Part shown: piece by piece, positions 8,889-16,830 of the stretch | How the letters are laid out: each line of letters begins with the position of its first letter | How positions within the stretch are numbered: the first letter of the stretch is position 1 | Assembly: GCF_001514305.1 (NCBI RefSeq) | Contig: NZ_KQ949087.1 | Location: 124,625-188,624 of the forward strand | Source of the DNA: Streptomyces dysideae | GTDB lineage: Bacteria; Actinomycetota; Actinomycetes; Streptomycetales; Streptomycetaceae | Direction of reading: 5' to 3' | DNA length: 64,000 nucleotides | Notes under the pieces: model-generated | Told to the model about the DNA's origin: nothing | The model's input: only the letters and a program-made list of their open reading frames with translations | The model's database searches: none | Position numbers and translations under genes: made by a program

Positions 8889-9462
8889 CGTCACCGCTCA
8901 GGCTGCTACGGCGCCCGACACCGTCAAGATCCTCGTCGCCGGGGGTTTCGGCGTCGGCAAGACCACCATGGTCGGCTCGGTCAGCGAGATCGTCCCGCTG
9001 CGTACCGAGGAACCGCTGACCGTCGCCGGCCTGGGCGTCGACGACCTCGACGGCATCGAGGAGAAGAAGGCCACCACCGTGGCCCTCGACTTCGGCCGGA
9101 TCACCATCAGCCGGGAACTGGTGCTGTATCTGTTCGGCACGCCCGGACAGCAGCGGTTCTGGTTCATGTGGAACGACCTGGCGATCGGCGCCCTGGGCGC
9201 GGTGGTCCTGGTCGACGTCCGCCGCCCGGAGTCCAGCTTCGCCGCGATCGACTTCTTCGAACGCCGGCGCATCCCCTTCGTCGTCGGCGTCAACGGCTTC
9301 CACGGCGAGCATCCGTATCCGGCCGAGGACATCCGGGAGGCCCTGGCACTGCCGGAGCATGTGCGGGTGCTGCTGTGCGACGCGCGGGATCGGGAGTCGT
9401 GCCGGGACGTACTGATCGCGCTGATCGACCAGTTGATCGCGGCGGCCGTACGGGCCGACTGA
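8875..9462 (+). CDS. conservon GTPase, CvnD-like
   Basis: A 195-residue small GTPase-like ATP/GTP-binding protein. The P-loop is GGFGVGKTT, the switch II region is LFGTPGQQRFWFMW, and the base-recognition region holds GVNGFHG. Length and motifs are complete. The TTG at 8875 lies inside the end of the DUF742 gene, so all four conservon genes are coupled. A decayed relative of this gene lies at about 12188-12678, which allows a direct comparison: the dead copy lacks the switch I region. Confidence 0.87.
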   Translation: MAGSDVTAQAATAPDTVKILVAGGFGVGKTTMVGSVSEIVPLRTEEPLTVAGLGVDDLDGIEEKKATTVALDFGRITISRELVLYLFGTPGQQRFWFMWNDLAIGALGAVVLVDVRRPESSFAAIDFFERRRIPFVVGVNGFHGEHPYPAEDIREALALPEHVRVLLCDARDRESCRDVLIALIDQLIAAAVRAD

Positions 9463-9585
9463 CGCCGGTCGGGTGGCGGGAATCCGCCAAGGCCGACCGT
9501 GTTATTGACGGGTACGCGGCACGCTTCTACCTTCTGGCCGACCCCCCGAACTTCGTTCGAGATATCGACCCCCACTGGAGAGTGC

Positions 9586-10974
9586 ATGACCCCCGAGCCG
9601 CACCCCTCCCGCCGTACGTTCCTCGGCATGGCCGCCACCATGCCGCTCGTCGCCACCGGCGCGCTGGCCATCGGCGCCGGGACCGCCCACGCCGCCGACT
9701 CCGCCTATGTCATGGTCTACTTCACCGAGTCCACGACCATGCTCGAGGCCGATTACGGTCTCCACCTGGCCGTCAGCACCGACGGTCTGCAATGGATGCC
9801 GCTGAACCAGAACAACCCCGTGGTCACGCCGACCGCGGGGGCCGCGGGGCTCCGCGACCCGTTCGTGATGCGCAAGCAGGACGGCACCTTCGTCGTGCTG
9901 GCGACGGACCTCAAGGGCACCGACTGGAACCGGGACAGCGTGAACATCCACGTCTGGGACTCGGCCGACCTGCGTTCCTTCACCGGCTACCGGCTGCTGA
10001 AGCTGCACGACATGACCGACACCCACAGCTGGGCGCCGGAGGCCTACTGGGACGCGGGGCGCGGCAGGTACGGCATCCTCTACTCGTCGGTGAACAGCAG
10101 CGGCCACAACGTGATCATGGTCAGCTACACGACCGACTTCCGCACGACCGAGAGCCCGCAGGTCTTCTTCGACCCCGGCTACGACGTCATCGACGGCAAC
10201 ATGACCGTGGGCGTGAACGGCGTCAACTACCTCTACCACAAGCGGAACCAGACGCTGGTGGGCGCGAGATCCACGTCCCTGAACCCCGGCAGCTTCACGG
10301 CCTTCAGCACACCGGTCGCGCACGGCGGGACGGAGGCGCCGACGGTGGTGAAGTCCCTGACGTCCAACGCCTGGTACCTCTGGGGCGACACCTACACGCC
10401 CAACGGTGTCTTCTACGCCTGGCAGTCCACCGACCTGGCGGCCGGCACCTGGACGGCGCTCGACCAGCGGCTCTACACCCAGCCGCTGAACTCCAAGCAC
10501 TGCGCCATCCACCCGATCACCTCGGCCGAGTACACCAACCTGGTCGCGAAGTGGGGCGCGCCGGCCTGGAACCGGCTGAAGTCGTACAACTTCCCGGCCC
10601 GTTACGTCCGGCACAGCGGCTTCGCCGGGCGGATCGAGGAGTACCCCTTCGACCCGTACCCCGACTCCCAGTGGAAGCTGGTGCCGGGCCTCGCCGACTC
10701 CGCCGGGGTGTCCTTCCAGTCGGTCAACTACCCGGCCCGCTATCTGCGGCACTACAGCTACAACCTGCGCCTCGACGCGAACGACGGCACGTCGACGTTC
10801 GCGGCGGACGCCACGTTCTACCGGACGGCCGGGCTCGCCGACTCCTCGTGGTCGTCGTTCCGCTCGTACAACTTCCCGACCCGCTACATCCGGCACGCGG
10901 ACTACGCCCTGCGCATCGACCCGGTCGCCACGGCCACCGAGCGGCAGGACGCCACGTTCCAGGTCGGCTACTGA
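9586..10974 (+). CDS. secreted GH43-like glycosidase with C-terminal AbfB (arabinose-binding) domain
   Basis: A 462-residue exported enzyme. The N-terminus holds a Tat signal (SRRTFLG, hydrophobic core, cleavage after AHA near residue 38). Residues about 40-325 are a five-bladed beta-propeller of the GH43 type, with LRDPFVMRKQDGTF and THSWAPEAYW patterns common in that clan. Residues about 335-462 contain three repeats of the form YNFPARYVRH / VNYPARYLRH / YNFPTRYIRH, the signature of the AbfB/CBM42 trefoil that binds arabinofuranose side chains. It probably acts on arabinose-containing plant or cell-wall polymers. The ATG at 9586 begins the Tat signal; the frame upstream is not coding-like. 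Confidence 0.85.
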   Translation: MTPEPHPSRRTFLGMAATMPLVATGALAIGAGTAHAADSAYVMVYFTESTTMLEADYGLHLAVSTDGLQWMPLNQNNPVVTPTAGAAGLRDPFVMRKQDGTFVVLATDLKGTDWNRDSVNIHVWDSADLRSFTGYRLLKLHDMTDTHSWAPEAYWDAGRGRYGILYSSVNSSGHNVIMVSYTTDFRTTESPQVFFDPGYDVIDGNMTVGVNGVNYLYHKRNQTLVGARSTSLNPGSFTAFSTPVAHGGTEAPTVVKSLTSNAWYLWGDTYTPNGVFYAWQSTDLAAGTWTALDQRLYTQPLNSKHCAIHPITSAEYTNLVAKWGAPAWNRLKSYNFPARYVRHSGFAGRIEEYPFDPYPDSQWKLVPGLADSAGVSFQSVNYPARYLRHYSYNLRLDANDGTSTFAADATFYRTAGLADSSWSSFRSYNFPTRYIRHADYALRIDPVATATERQDATFQVGY

Positions 10975-10993
10975 GCCGTAAGCCGTTCAGGAC

Positions 10994-11030
10994 GACGCGG
11001 GCACCTCCCGTAAGGAGAGGTGCCCGCGTC
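10994..11030. terminator. bidirectional hairpin between convergent genes
   Basis: A perfect 14-bp stem, GACGCGGGCACCTC paired with GAGGTGCCCGCGTC, around a 9-nt loop. It lies between the ends of the GH43 gene (plus) and the osmoprotectant-binding gene (minus). There is no long T tract, as usual in Streptomyces. Confidence 0.75.
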
Positions 11031-11065
11031 GGTCCGTCCGCCGTGGTGTCCGAAGGTGCTCGGTG

Positions 11066-12022
11066 TCAGACCAGTCCGGCCGACTTCAGCCAGGCCTGGG
11101 CGACGTCCAGCGGGTCCTTGTTCTCCAGCTGCACCTGGGAGTCCAGGTCGAGCAGCGTCTTGGTGTCCAGCTTGGCGGAGACCGCGTTGAGGGCTGCCAC
11201 ACCCTCCTGGTCGAGGCCGCTCTTGTAGACCAGCGGGGTCACGTTGGCGTAGCCGAAGAGGTTCTTCGGGTCCTGGAGGACGACGAACCTCTCCTTGATG
11301 ATGCTCGGGTCCGTGGTGAAGATGTCCGCGGCCTGCACGGTGTTCTTCTTCAGCGCCGCCAGGGTCAGCGGGCCGCCCGCGTCGAGCGCCTTGAAGGACT
11401 TGAACTCCAGGCCGTACTCGGACTTCAGGCCCACCAGGCCCTGGTGCCGGGTCTGGAACTCGGGCGAGCCGCCGATGACCAGCTCCGGGGCGATGTCCTT
11501 GAGGTCCTCGAGGGTGGACTCGGCGGTGAGGTTGTACTTCTTCGCCGTCTCCGCGTTGAGGCTGACGGAGTCCTTGTCCTCGGCGGGCGACGACTCCAGC
11601 AGCGTCAGCTCCGAGTCCAGCTTGGACTTCACCGCGGCGTTCACCGCGTCGGCCGACGTCTGCTCCGCCTTGGAGTCCAGGTAGGACAGCAGCGAGCCGT
11701 TGTACTCCGGCAGGACGGTGATGGAGCCGTTCTCCAGCAGGCCGTACGTCGTCTCGCGGCTGCCGATGTTGGGCTTGTAGCTGACCTTGACGCCCTTGGC
11801 CTTGAGCGCCTCGCCGTAGATGTCGGCGAGCAGGATGCTCTCGGGGAAGTTGTTGGAGCCGACGACGACCGTGCCGCCGCTGGCCTTGTCCTCCGCCAGC
11901 GGGTCGTCCGCCGGGTCGGACGAGGAACAGCCCGCCAGCAGGGCCGTAGTAGCGGCGAGCGCGACGGCGGCCGCTCCGGGGTGACGCCTGATGGACCTGC
12001 TGCGTGGGGCGGTGGAAGTCAC
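11066..12022 (-). CDS. glycine betaine/choline-type ABC transporter substrate-binding lipoprotein
   Basis: A 318-residue lipoprotein: basic start, hydrophobic segment and lipobox LLAGC with Cys32 as the anchor. The mature part matches the OpuAC/ProX type-II binding proteins (GSNNFPESILLADIYGEALK early, then YKPNIGSRETTYGLLENGSI). It should capture betaine, choline or related osmolytes for the permeases and ATPase encoded upstream at 12707-15203. It is separated from them by a plus-strand pseudogene, so it may have its own promoter in the 12023-12187 stretch. Confidence 0.85.
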   Translation of the reverse strand: MTSTAPRSRSIRRHPGAAAVALAATTALLAGCSSSDPADDPLAEDKASGGTVVVGSNNFPESILLADIYGEALKAKGVKVSYKPNIGSRETTYGLLENGSITVLPEYNGSLLSYLDSKAEQTSADAVNAAVKSKLDSELTLLESSPAEDKDSVSLNAETAKKYNLTAESTLEDLKDIAPELVIGGSPEFQTRHQGLVGLKSEYGLEFKSFKALDAGGPLTLAALKKNTVQAADIFTTDPSIIKERFVVLQDPKNLFGYANVTPLVYKSGLDQEGVAALNAVSAKLDTKTLLDLDSQVQLENKDPLDVAQAWLKSAGLV

Positions 12023-12187
12023 GATTCCCGTTCCGGGTCAGGGGGTTGAGGGTCTCTCATCTGATCCAATCCAGCCACTTCTTGATCAGTCAAGCGAAAT
12101 CGGATTACCGATTGGCCTCAAAGGACGAGCAGTTGCGGTCCGGGGTGGATGCGGGACGGTTGGGGCGCGCGGTGTCGTAACGGATGA

Positions 12188-12678
12188 GCCCAACACCGTT
12201 CGGGGCGTCCGGCTGAGCATGAGTTCTGGCAACAGGACTCCCCGCTGCCGTTCAAGATGGTGATCGCGGGCGGCTTCGGCGTGGGCAAGACCACCACGAC
12301 GGTGGCGATGGACTTCGGGTGCATCACCATCGACCCGACCCTGAAGCCGTACCTGTTCGGCACGCCCGGCCAGGAGCGGTTCGGGTTCATGTGGGACGAC
12401 ATCGTCGAGGGCGCGGTCGGCGGGCTGTCATCGTCGACACCCGCCGCCTCGACGACTGCTACGCCGCCGTCGGCTACTTCGAGCACCGGCGGATCCCGTT
12501 CGCCGTCGCCGTGAAGCCCTTCGACGGCAAGGTCGAGCACACCCTGGAGGAGGTCCGCTGGGCGCTCGGCGTCACCGACAGCGCCCCCGTGCTGGTGTTC
12601 GACGCCCGGGAGCGCGGCTCGGTGCGCGACGCGCTGCTCGTCGTATTGGAGCAGGCGCTGGCGCTCACCGGCGGGTGA
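12188..12678 (+). pseudogene. decayed conservon GTPase gene (cvnD-like)
   Basis: Two frames together match CvnD. The first (from about 12188, in frame with 12257) gives a P-loop GGFGVGKTT joined directly to TTVAMDFGCITI, so about 35 residues containing switch I are missing. The flanks share ACCACC, as expected of a deletion between short repeats. It continues through LFGTPGQERFGFMW, then loses frame near 12424. The rest of the protein (VIVDTRRLDDCYAAVGYFEH to the end) continues in the next frame to 12678. No cvnABC remnant is visible beside it. It sits on the opposite strand inside the osmoprotectant transporter locus. Confidence 0.8.
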
Positions 12679-12706
12679 GCCGCGGGATAGGCCGGGATAC
12701 ACCGCG

Positions 12707-13375
12707 TCAGGCGCCGCGGCGCACCCCGCGCGACACCGTGAGGCGCCCGACGGCCCAGAACACCGCGAGCGTGGCCAGGGCCATCGCGGCGACCAGGGTG
12801 GCGCCGCCCACGACCTTCTCGTAGTTCCGCTGGTAGAGGCCGTCGATGATGTAGCGGCCGAGGCCGCCGAAGCTGACGTACGCGGCGATGGTGGCCGTCG
12901 AGACGATCTGGATGGCCGCCGTGCGCAGTCCGCTGAGGATCAGCGGCAGCGCCACCGGCAGTTCGACCCGGAACAGGACTCCGGCCTCGGCCATGCCCAT
13001 GCCGCGGGCGGCGTCCACCGGGGCGGGGTCGACGGCGCGCATCGCCTCGTAGGTGGTGACCAGGATGGGCGGGATGGCGAGCACGACCAGGGGGATCATC
13101 ACCGGGGCCATGCCCAGGCCGAGCAGCACGAACATCAGCACCATCAGGCCGAAGCTGGGCAGCGCGCGGGCGGCGGTGGCGATGAGGGCGAGCGTGTTGC
13201 CGCCGCGCCCGGTGTGGCCGGTGACCAGGCCGGTCGGCAGCCCGACGACGGCGGCGATGCCGAGTGCCATCAGCGTGTACTGGATGTGTTCGACGACGCG
13301 GGTCGGGATGCCGTCGTACCCCTGCCAGTGGGCGCTGTCGCTGAAGAAGGCGTCGATGTAGGTCAGTACGTTCAC
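12707..13375 (-). CDS. osmoprotectant ABC transporter permease (OpuBB/ProW-like)
   Basis: A 222-residue inner-membrane permease with about five helices and the coupling-loop pattern EAMRAVDPAPVDAARGMGM followed by LFRVELPVALPLILSGLRTA. It is the second permease of the betaine/choline-type importer, and its start overlaps the upstream permease gene by 4 nt. It pairs with that protein in the membrane. Confidence 0.87.
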   Translation of the reverse strand: MNVLTYIDAFFSDSAHWQGYDGIPTRVVEHIQYTLMALGIAAVVGLPTGLVTGHTGRGGNTLALIATAARALPSFGLMVLMFVLLGLGMAPVMIPLVVLAIPPILVTTYEAMRAVDPAPVDAARGMGMAEAGVLFRVELPVALPLILSGLRTAAIQIVSTATIAAYVSFGGLGRYIIDGLYQRNYEKVVGGATLVAAMALATLAVFWAVGRLTVSRGVRRGA

Positions 13376-14058
13376 CGGGCGGCGTCCTTCAGGGCGGTCG
13401 GGCGCGTGGTCCTACGGCTGCCGCGGGGCATCCAGGGCGTCACCAGCTCACGGAGGACGATCAGGGCGATGTCCACGAGGATGGCGAGGACGGCCGTGCC
13501 GATCACGGAGAGCCACACCAGACGCGGCTGGTTGTAGATCATGCCGCTGTTGAGCAGGTTTCCGAGGGCGCCCGCGTTGCCGATCAGCATGCCGACGCTG
13601 ACGAGGGAGACGCTGGACACGGACGCCACCCGCAGCCCGGCGATGATGGCCGGCGCGGCGATCGGCAACTGGACCTGGACATAGCGTCGTACGGGCCCGA
13701 AGCCCATGGCGGTGGCGGCGGCCAGCGTCTCCTGCGGCACCGACCGCACACCGTCGACGATCGCCGGGACGAGCACCACCAGGCTGTAGACGGCCAGCGG
13801 GATCATCACCGTGAGCTCGCTCAGGCCGGTGTAGTCGATGAGGATGACGAAGAAGGCGAGCGACGGGATCGCGTACAGCACGGTCGTCACCCACAGCACG
13901 GGCGGGTACAGCCAGCGCAGCCGCACGCACAGCTGGGCGACGGGCAGCGCGACGAGCAGCCCGGCCAGCACCGGGAGCAGTGCCTCCCGCAGGTGCAGTG
14001 CGACCAGCCCGAGGTAGCTGTGCTGGAGGTCGCTCGGCAGGTCGAAGAACTCGTTCAT
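13372..14058 (-). CDS. osmoprotectant ABC transporter permease (OpuBD/ProW-like)
   Basis: A 228-residue permease with about six membrane helices and the coupling loop VPQETLAAATAMGFGPVRRYVQVQLP. It overlaps the ATPase gene upstream and the second permease gene downstream by 4 nt each, so the three are translated as a coupled set. The C-terminus is short, basic and cytoplasmic. Confidence 0.87.
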   Translation of the reverse strand: MNEFFDLPSDLQHSYLGLVALHLREALLPVLAGLLVALPVAQLCVRLRWLYPPVLWVTTVLYAIPSLAFFVILIDYTGLSELTVMIPLAVYSLVVLVPAIVDGVRSVPQETLAAATAMGFGPVRRYVQVQLPIAAPAIIAGLRVASVSSVSLVSVGMLIGNAGALGNLLNSGMIYNQPRLVWLSVIGTAVLAILVDIALIVLRELVTPWMPRGSRRTTRPTALKDAAR

Positions 14059-15203
14059 CGCGTGACCGTCGCGGCCTGCTCGGCCGTGCCGTCCGCCCGG
14101 CCCTCCGCGTGGGCGCCGCGGATGGCCTCGCCGATGCTCTGCTGGGAGACGACGCCGGCGACCCGGCCGTCCGTGTCCACGCCGACGGCCCAGCCGGTCG
14201 GTGAGAGGACGGCGCAGTCGAGCGCGGCCCGCAGCGAGTCGGTTGCGGCGACGAACGGCCGTCCGTACGGCAGGAGTTGATCGGGTTCGATCTCCCCGGC
14301 GGTCAGGTCCTGCGGTTCGCTCCAGCCGAGGGGCTTGCCGTCCAGGTCCGTTACGAGGAGGTAGGGGGCGTCCGTGGTGTCGCGGGCGGCGATCTGCTCG
14401 GCGGTGGCGTCGACGGCCACGACCGGGGAGGTGAGCAACTCCAGTCCGGCGGACGGGAAGAAGGACAGCCGCCGGATGCCGCGGTCGGCGCCGAGGAAGT
14501 CCTCGACGAACGCGTCGGCGGGGCTGGAGAGCAGTTCGGCGGGCGGGGCGAACTGGGCGAGCTTGCCGCCGGTGCGCATCACGGCGACCATCGTGCCCAG
14601 CTTCACGGCCTCGTCGATGTCATGGGTGACGAAGACGATGGTCTTTCCCAACTCGTCCTGGATACGCAGGAGTTCGTCCTGGAGCCCCTTGCGCACCACG
14701 GGGTCGACGGCGGAGAACGGCTCGTCCATCAGCAGCACCGGCGGATCCGCGGCGAGCGCCCGGGCCACGCCGACGCGCTGCTGCTGGCCGCCGGACAGCT
14801 GGTAGGGGTAGCGCTTGGCGAGCGAGCCGTCGAGACCGACCCGTTCCATCAGCTCCCGCGCCCTCGCCCGCGACTTCTCCTTGCCCCAGCCGAGCAGGCG
14901 GGGCACGGTGGCGATGTTGTCGAGGATCGTGCGGTGCTGGAAGAGGCCGGCGTTCTGGATGACGTAACCCATGGACCGGCGCAGGGTGTTGACCGGCTGC
15001 CGCAGGATGTCCACGCCGTCGAGGAGGATGGTGCCCTCGCTGGGCTCGATCATCCGGTTGATCATGCGCAGGGTCGTCGTCTTGCCGCAGCCCGAGGGGC
15101 CGACGAGGACGGTGATCGAGCGGTCCGGTATCTCCAACGACAGCCGGTCGACCGCCACCGTGCCGTCCGGGTACCGCTTGGTGACTGACTCTATCCGTAT
15201 CAA
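14055..15203 (-). CDS. osmoprotectant ABC transporter ATPase with CBS pair (OpuCA/ProV-like)
   Basis: A 382-residue ATPase. The nucleotide-binding domain (1-240) has Walker A GPSGCGKTT, signature LSGGQQQR and Walker B VLLMDEPF. Residues about 260-370 form a pair of CBS domains, which in OpuA-type systems sense ionic strength. It heads the operon for the two permeases. The start is TTG at 15203, giving the typical MIRIESVTKRY opening; GAGGGG lies about 13 nt upstream, which is a little far. Confidence 0.88.
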   Translation of the reverse strand: MIRIESVTKRYPDGTVAVDRLSLEIPDRSITVLVGPSGCGKTTTLRMINRMIEPSEGTILLDGVDILRQPVNTLRRSMGYVIQNAGLFQHRTILDNIATVPRLLGWGKEKSRARARELMERVGLDGSLAKRYPYQLSGGQQQRVGVARALAADPPVLLMDEPFSAVDPVVRKGLQDELLRIQDELGKTIVFVTHDIDEAVKLGTMVAVMRTGGKLAQFAPPAELLSSPADAFVEDFLGADRGIRRLSFFPSAGLELLTSPVVAVDATAEQIAARDTTDAPYLLVTDLDGKPLGWSEPQDLTAGEIEPDQLLPYGRPFVAATDSLRAALDCAVLSPTGWAVGVDTDGRVAGVVSQQSIGEAIRGAHAEGRADGTAEQAATVTR

Positions 15204-15284
15204 GACGCCGAATACCCCTCGGGTTTGGCAGAATCTGCCCGTTTTCGGTCATGGTCGTACAGGCCGTTGGGGGAAGAGTCTAGA

Positions 15285-15570
15285 CCTCCTGGGCGTGACC
15301 ACCGGGTCCAGCCAGGCGTCCCCGCGCGCCAACGCGTGGACGGCGCGGACGAGTTCGGCGGGCGCGGCGTCCTTGAGCATAAAACCCGAGGCTCCGGCGC
15401 GCAGGGCCGCGTAGACCGCTTCGTCGAGGTTGTACGTGGTTCAGGATGAGCACCTTGACGGGGCAGTCGGGATCCGTGGAGAAGCGGTCGGCGGTGATGG
15501 CACGGGTGGCCTCCACGCCGTCGGTTCCCGGCATGCGTACGTCCATGACCACGACGTCGGGCTGAAGCCG
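15285..15570 (-). pseudogene. remnant of a NarL-type response regulator receiver domain
   Basis: Reading leftward from about 15570, one frame gives LQPDVVVMDVRMPGTDGVEA, the phosphoacceptor region of a NarL/LuxR-family regulator, to VKVLIL. One extra base near 15440-15441 then shifts the frame, and the receiver continues in another frame as LDEAVYAALRAGASGFMLKD to LDPVV near 15290. The first half of the receiver and the whole HTH output domain are missing. It is a clear fossil with no function expected. Confidence 0.75.
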
Positions 15571-15673
15571 TCGTCCATGGGTTTCAGGGGAGTATCCGGC
15601 GGGCGGAAAGGGTTGTCGAGGCCGGAACCGCACCCGCCGGATCCCCGCCCCGCGCGTCACACCCCGGCAGCCG

Positions 15674-16417
15674 TCACGCGGCCGCGCCAGGAGCGGCCCC
15701 GGCCACCGGGAACCCTTCCGTGCGCAGCACCCGCCGCTCCGCGTCCACGGCGAACACCTCGCAGCCCGGCCGAGCGGAGGCCCACGCGATGCCGTCGGCG
15801 CCCATCGCGAACGCGGCCGTCGCCGTCGTGTCGGCGATCGTCAGGGACGAGGCCACGACGGTGAGGGAGAGCAGTCCGGTCGCCGGGCGTCCGGTGCGGG
15901 CGTCGAGGATGTGGTCGCCGCGCTCGTAGCGGGCGGACGTGGCGACCGCCGCGTCGGTGAGCTCCAGCACCGTGCACACCTTGTCGGCGTGTTCGGGGTG
16001 CCGTACGCCCACGCGCCAGGGCCCGCCGGAGGCGACCACGTCACCGCCGGCGTTGAGGACGAAGCGCCTCGCTCCCGCCGCCTTCAGCAGCTCGGCGGCC
16101 CGCTGCACGGACCAGCCCTTCACCACCGCGCACGGGTCGAGCCCGCGCCCGGGCAGCCGTACGTCGAAGGCGCCGCCGGTGGCTGCCCGGTACTCCTCGC
16201 ACAGCCCCAGCACCTCGTCGAGGTCCGCACTGACGTCTCCCCGTGCGATCTCACCCCGGTCCAGCCGGCACACCTCGCTGTCGGCCTTGAAGGGGCTGAA
16301 CCGCGCGTCGACCTCCCGCAGCCAGGCGAACACCTCGTCCGCGGCCGACTCGGGAACGTCCTCGTCGTCGACCCGCAGCGAGACGGGGAAGCCCATCACC
16401 TGCTCGACGCGCCGCAC
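15674..16417 (-). CDS. apbE: FAD:protein FMN transferase
   Basis: A 247-residue ApbE-family flavin transferase. It attaches FMN covalently to a Thr/Ser in target proteins outside the membrane. Seen: VEQVMGFPVSLRV at the start, the FAD-binding pattern DPCAVVKGWSVQRAAELL, a GGDV turn, and the metal-site region ADTTATAAFAMGADG near the C-terminus. It starts with GTG 1 nt after the stop of the FMN-binding gene, so enzyme and substrate are coupled. I see no signal peptide, as in some actinobacterial short forms. Confidence 0.87.
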   Translation of the reverse strand: MRRVEQVMGFPVSLRVDDEDVPESAADEVFAWLREVDARFSPFKADSEVCRLDRGEIARGDVSADLDEVLGLCEEYRAATGGAFDVRLPGRGLDPCAVVKGWSVQRAAELLKAAGARRFVLNAGGDVVASGGPWRVGVRHPEHADKVCTVLELTDAAVATSARYERGDHILDARTGRPATGLLSLTVVASSLTIADTTATAAFAMGADGIAWASARPGCEVFAVDAERRVLRTEGFPVAGAAPGAAA

Positions 16418-16418
16418 G

Positions 16419-16820
16419 TCAGGCGCCCTTCGCGTCGAGGGCCGCCTGCAGGGACTCCTTGTAGCCCTCGCTGGTGATCGTCGCGCCGGAGACGGAGTCG
16501 ATGTCCGCGCTCTGCGCCTCCAGGGTCTCCTCGATCAGCTTCGGCACCGCCGCCGTGGTCTGCGGATGGTTCGGCTGCTGGAGCATCTTCACGGCGGTGA
16601 TCTTCTGGCCCGTGAAGGTCACCTCGACCTGCACGGCACCCTTCTCCGTGTCGACCGTCGTACCCGCGACGACGGTCGAGGAGGATCCCGACGACGAGGA
16701 TGTGGAGGGCGTCGAGGCCGGGGCGGTGATCTGGGTGCTGGTGGCGGCCGACGGCTCGTAGAGCCAGACGGGGACCAGGCCGGCGATGCTCAGGACGGCG
16801 ACGGGTACGGCTCGCTTCAT
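16419..16820 (-). CDS. FMN-binding domain protein (covalent flavin carrier)
   Basis: A 133-residue exported protein: N-terminal membrane anchor (about 5-20), a Ser/Thr-rich linker (25-52) and an FMN-binding domain. It contains the flavinylation motif S-G-A-T with Thr114 as the predicted attachment site (DSVSGATITSEGYKESLQ). ApbE, encoded next, should load it. With the ferric-reductase-like protein upstream it forms an extracytosolic electron-transfer chain; the final acceptor is not shown by the sequence. Confidence 0.87.
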   Translation of the reverse strand: MKRAVPVAVLSIAGLVPVWLYEPSAATSTQITAPASTPSTSSSSGSSSTVVAGTTVDTEKGAVQVEVTFTGQKITAVKMLQQPNHPQTTAAVPKLIEETLEAQSADIDSVSGATITSEGYKESLQAALDAKGA

Positions 16821-16830
16821 GGTGTCTTCC

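Noticed and set aside
15425..15864. A 144-codon plus-strand open frame over the regulator remnant
   Set aside because: Proline/arginine-rich shadow of apbE and the regulator fossil.
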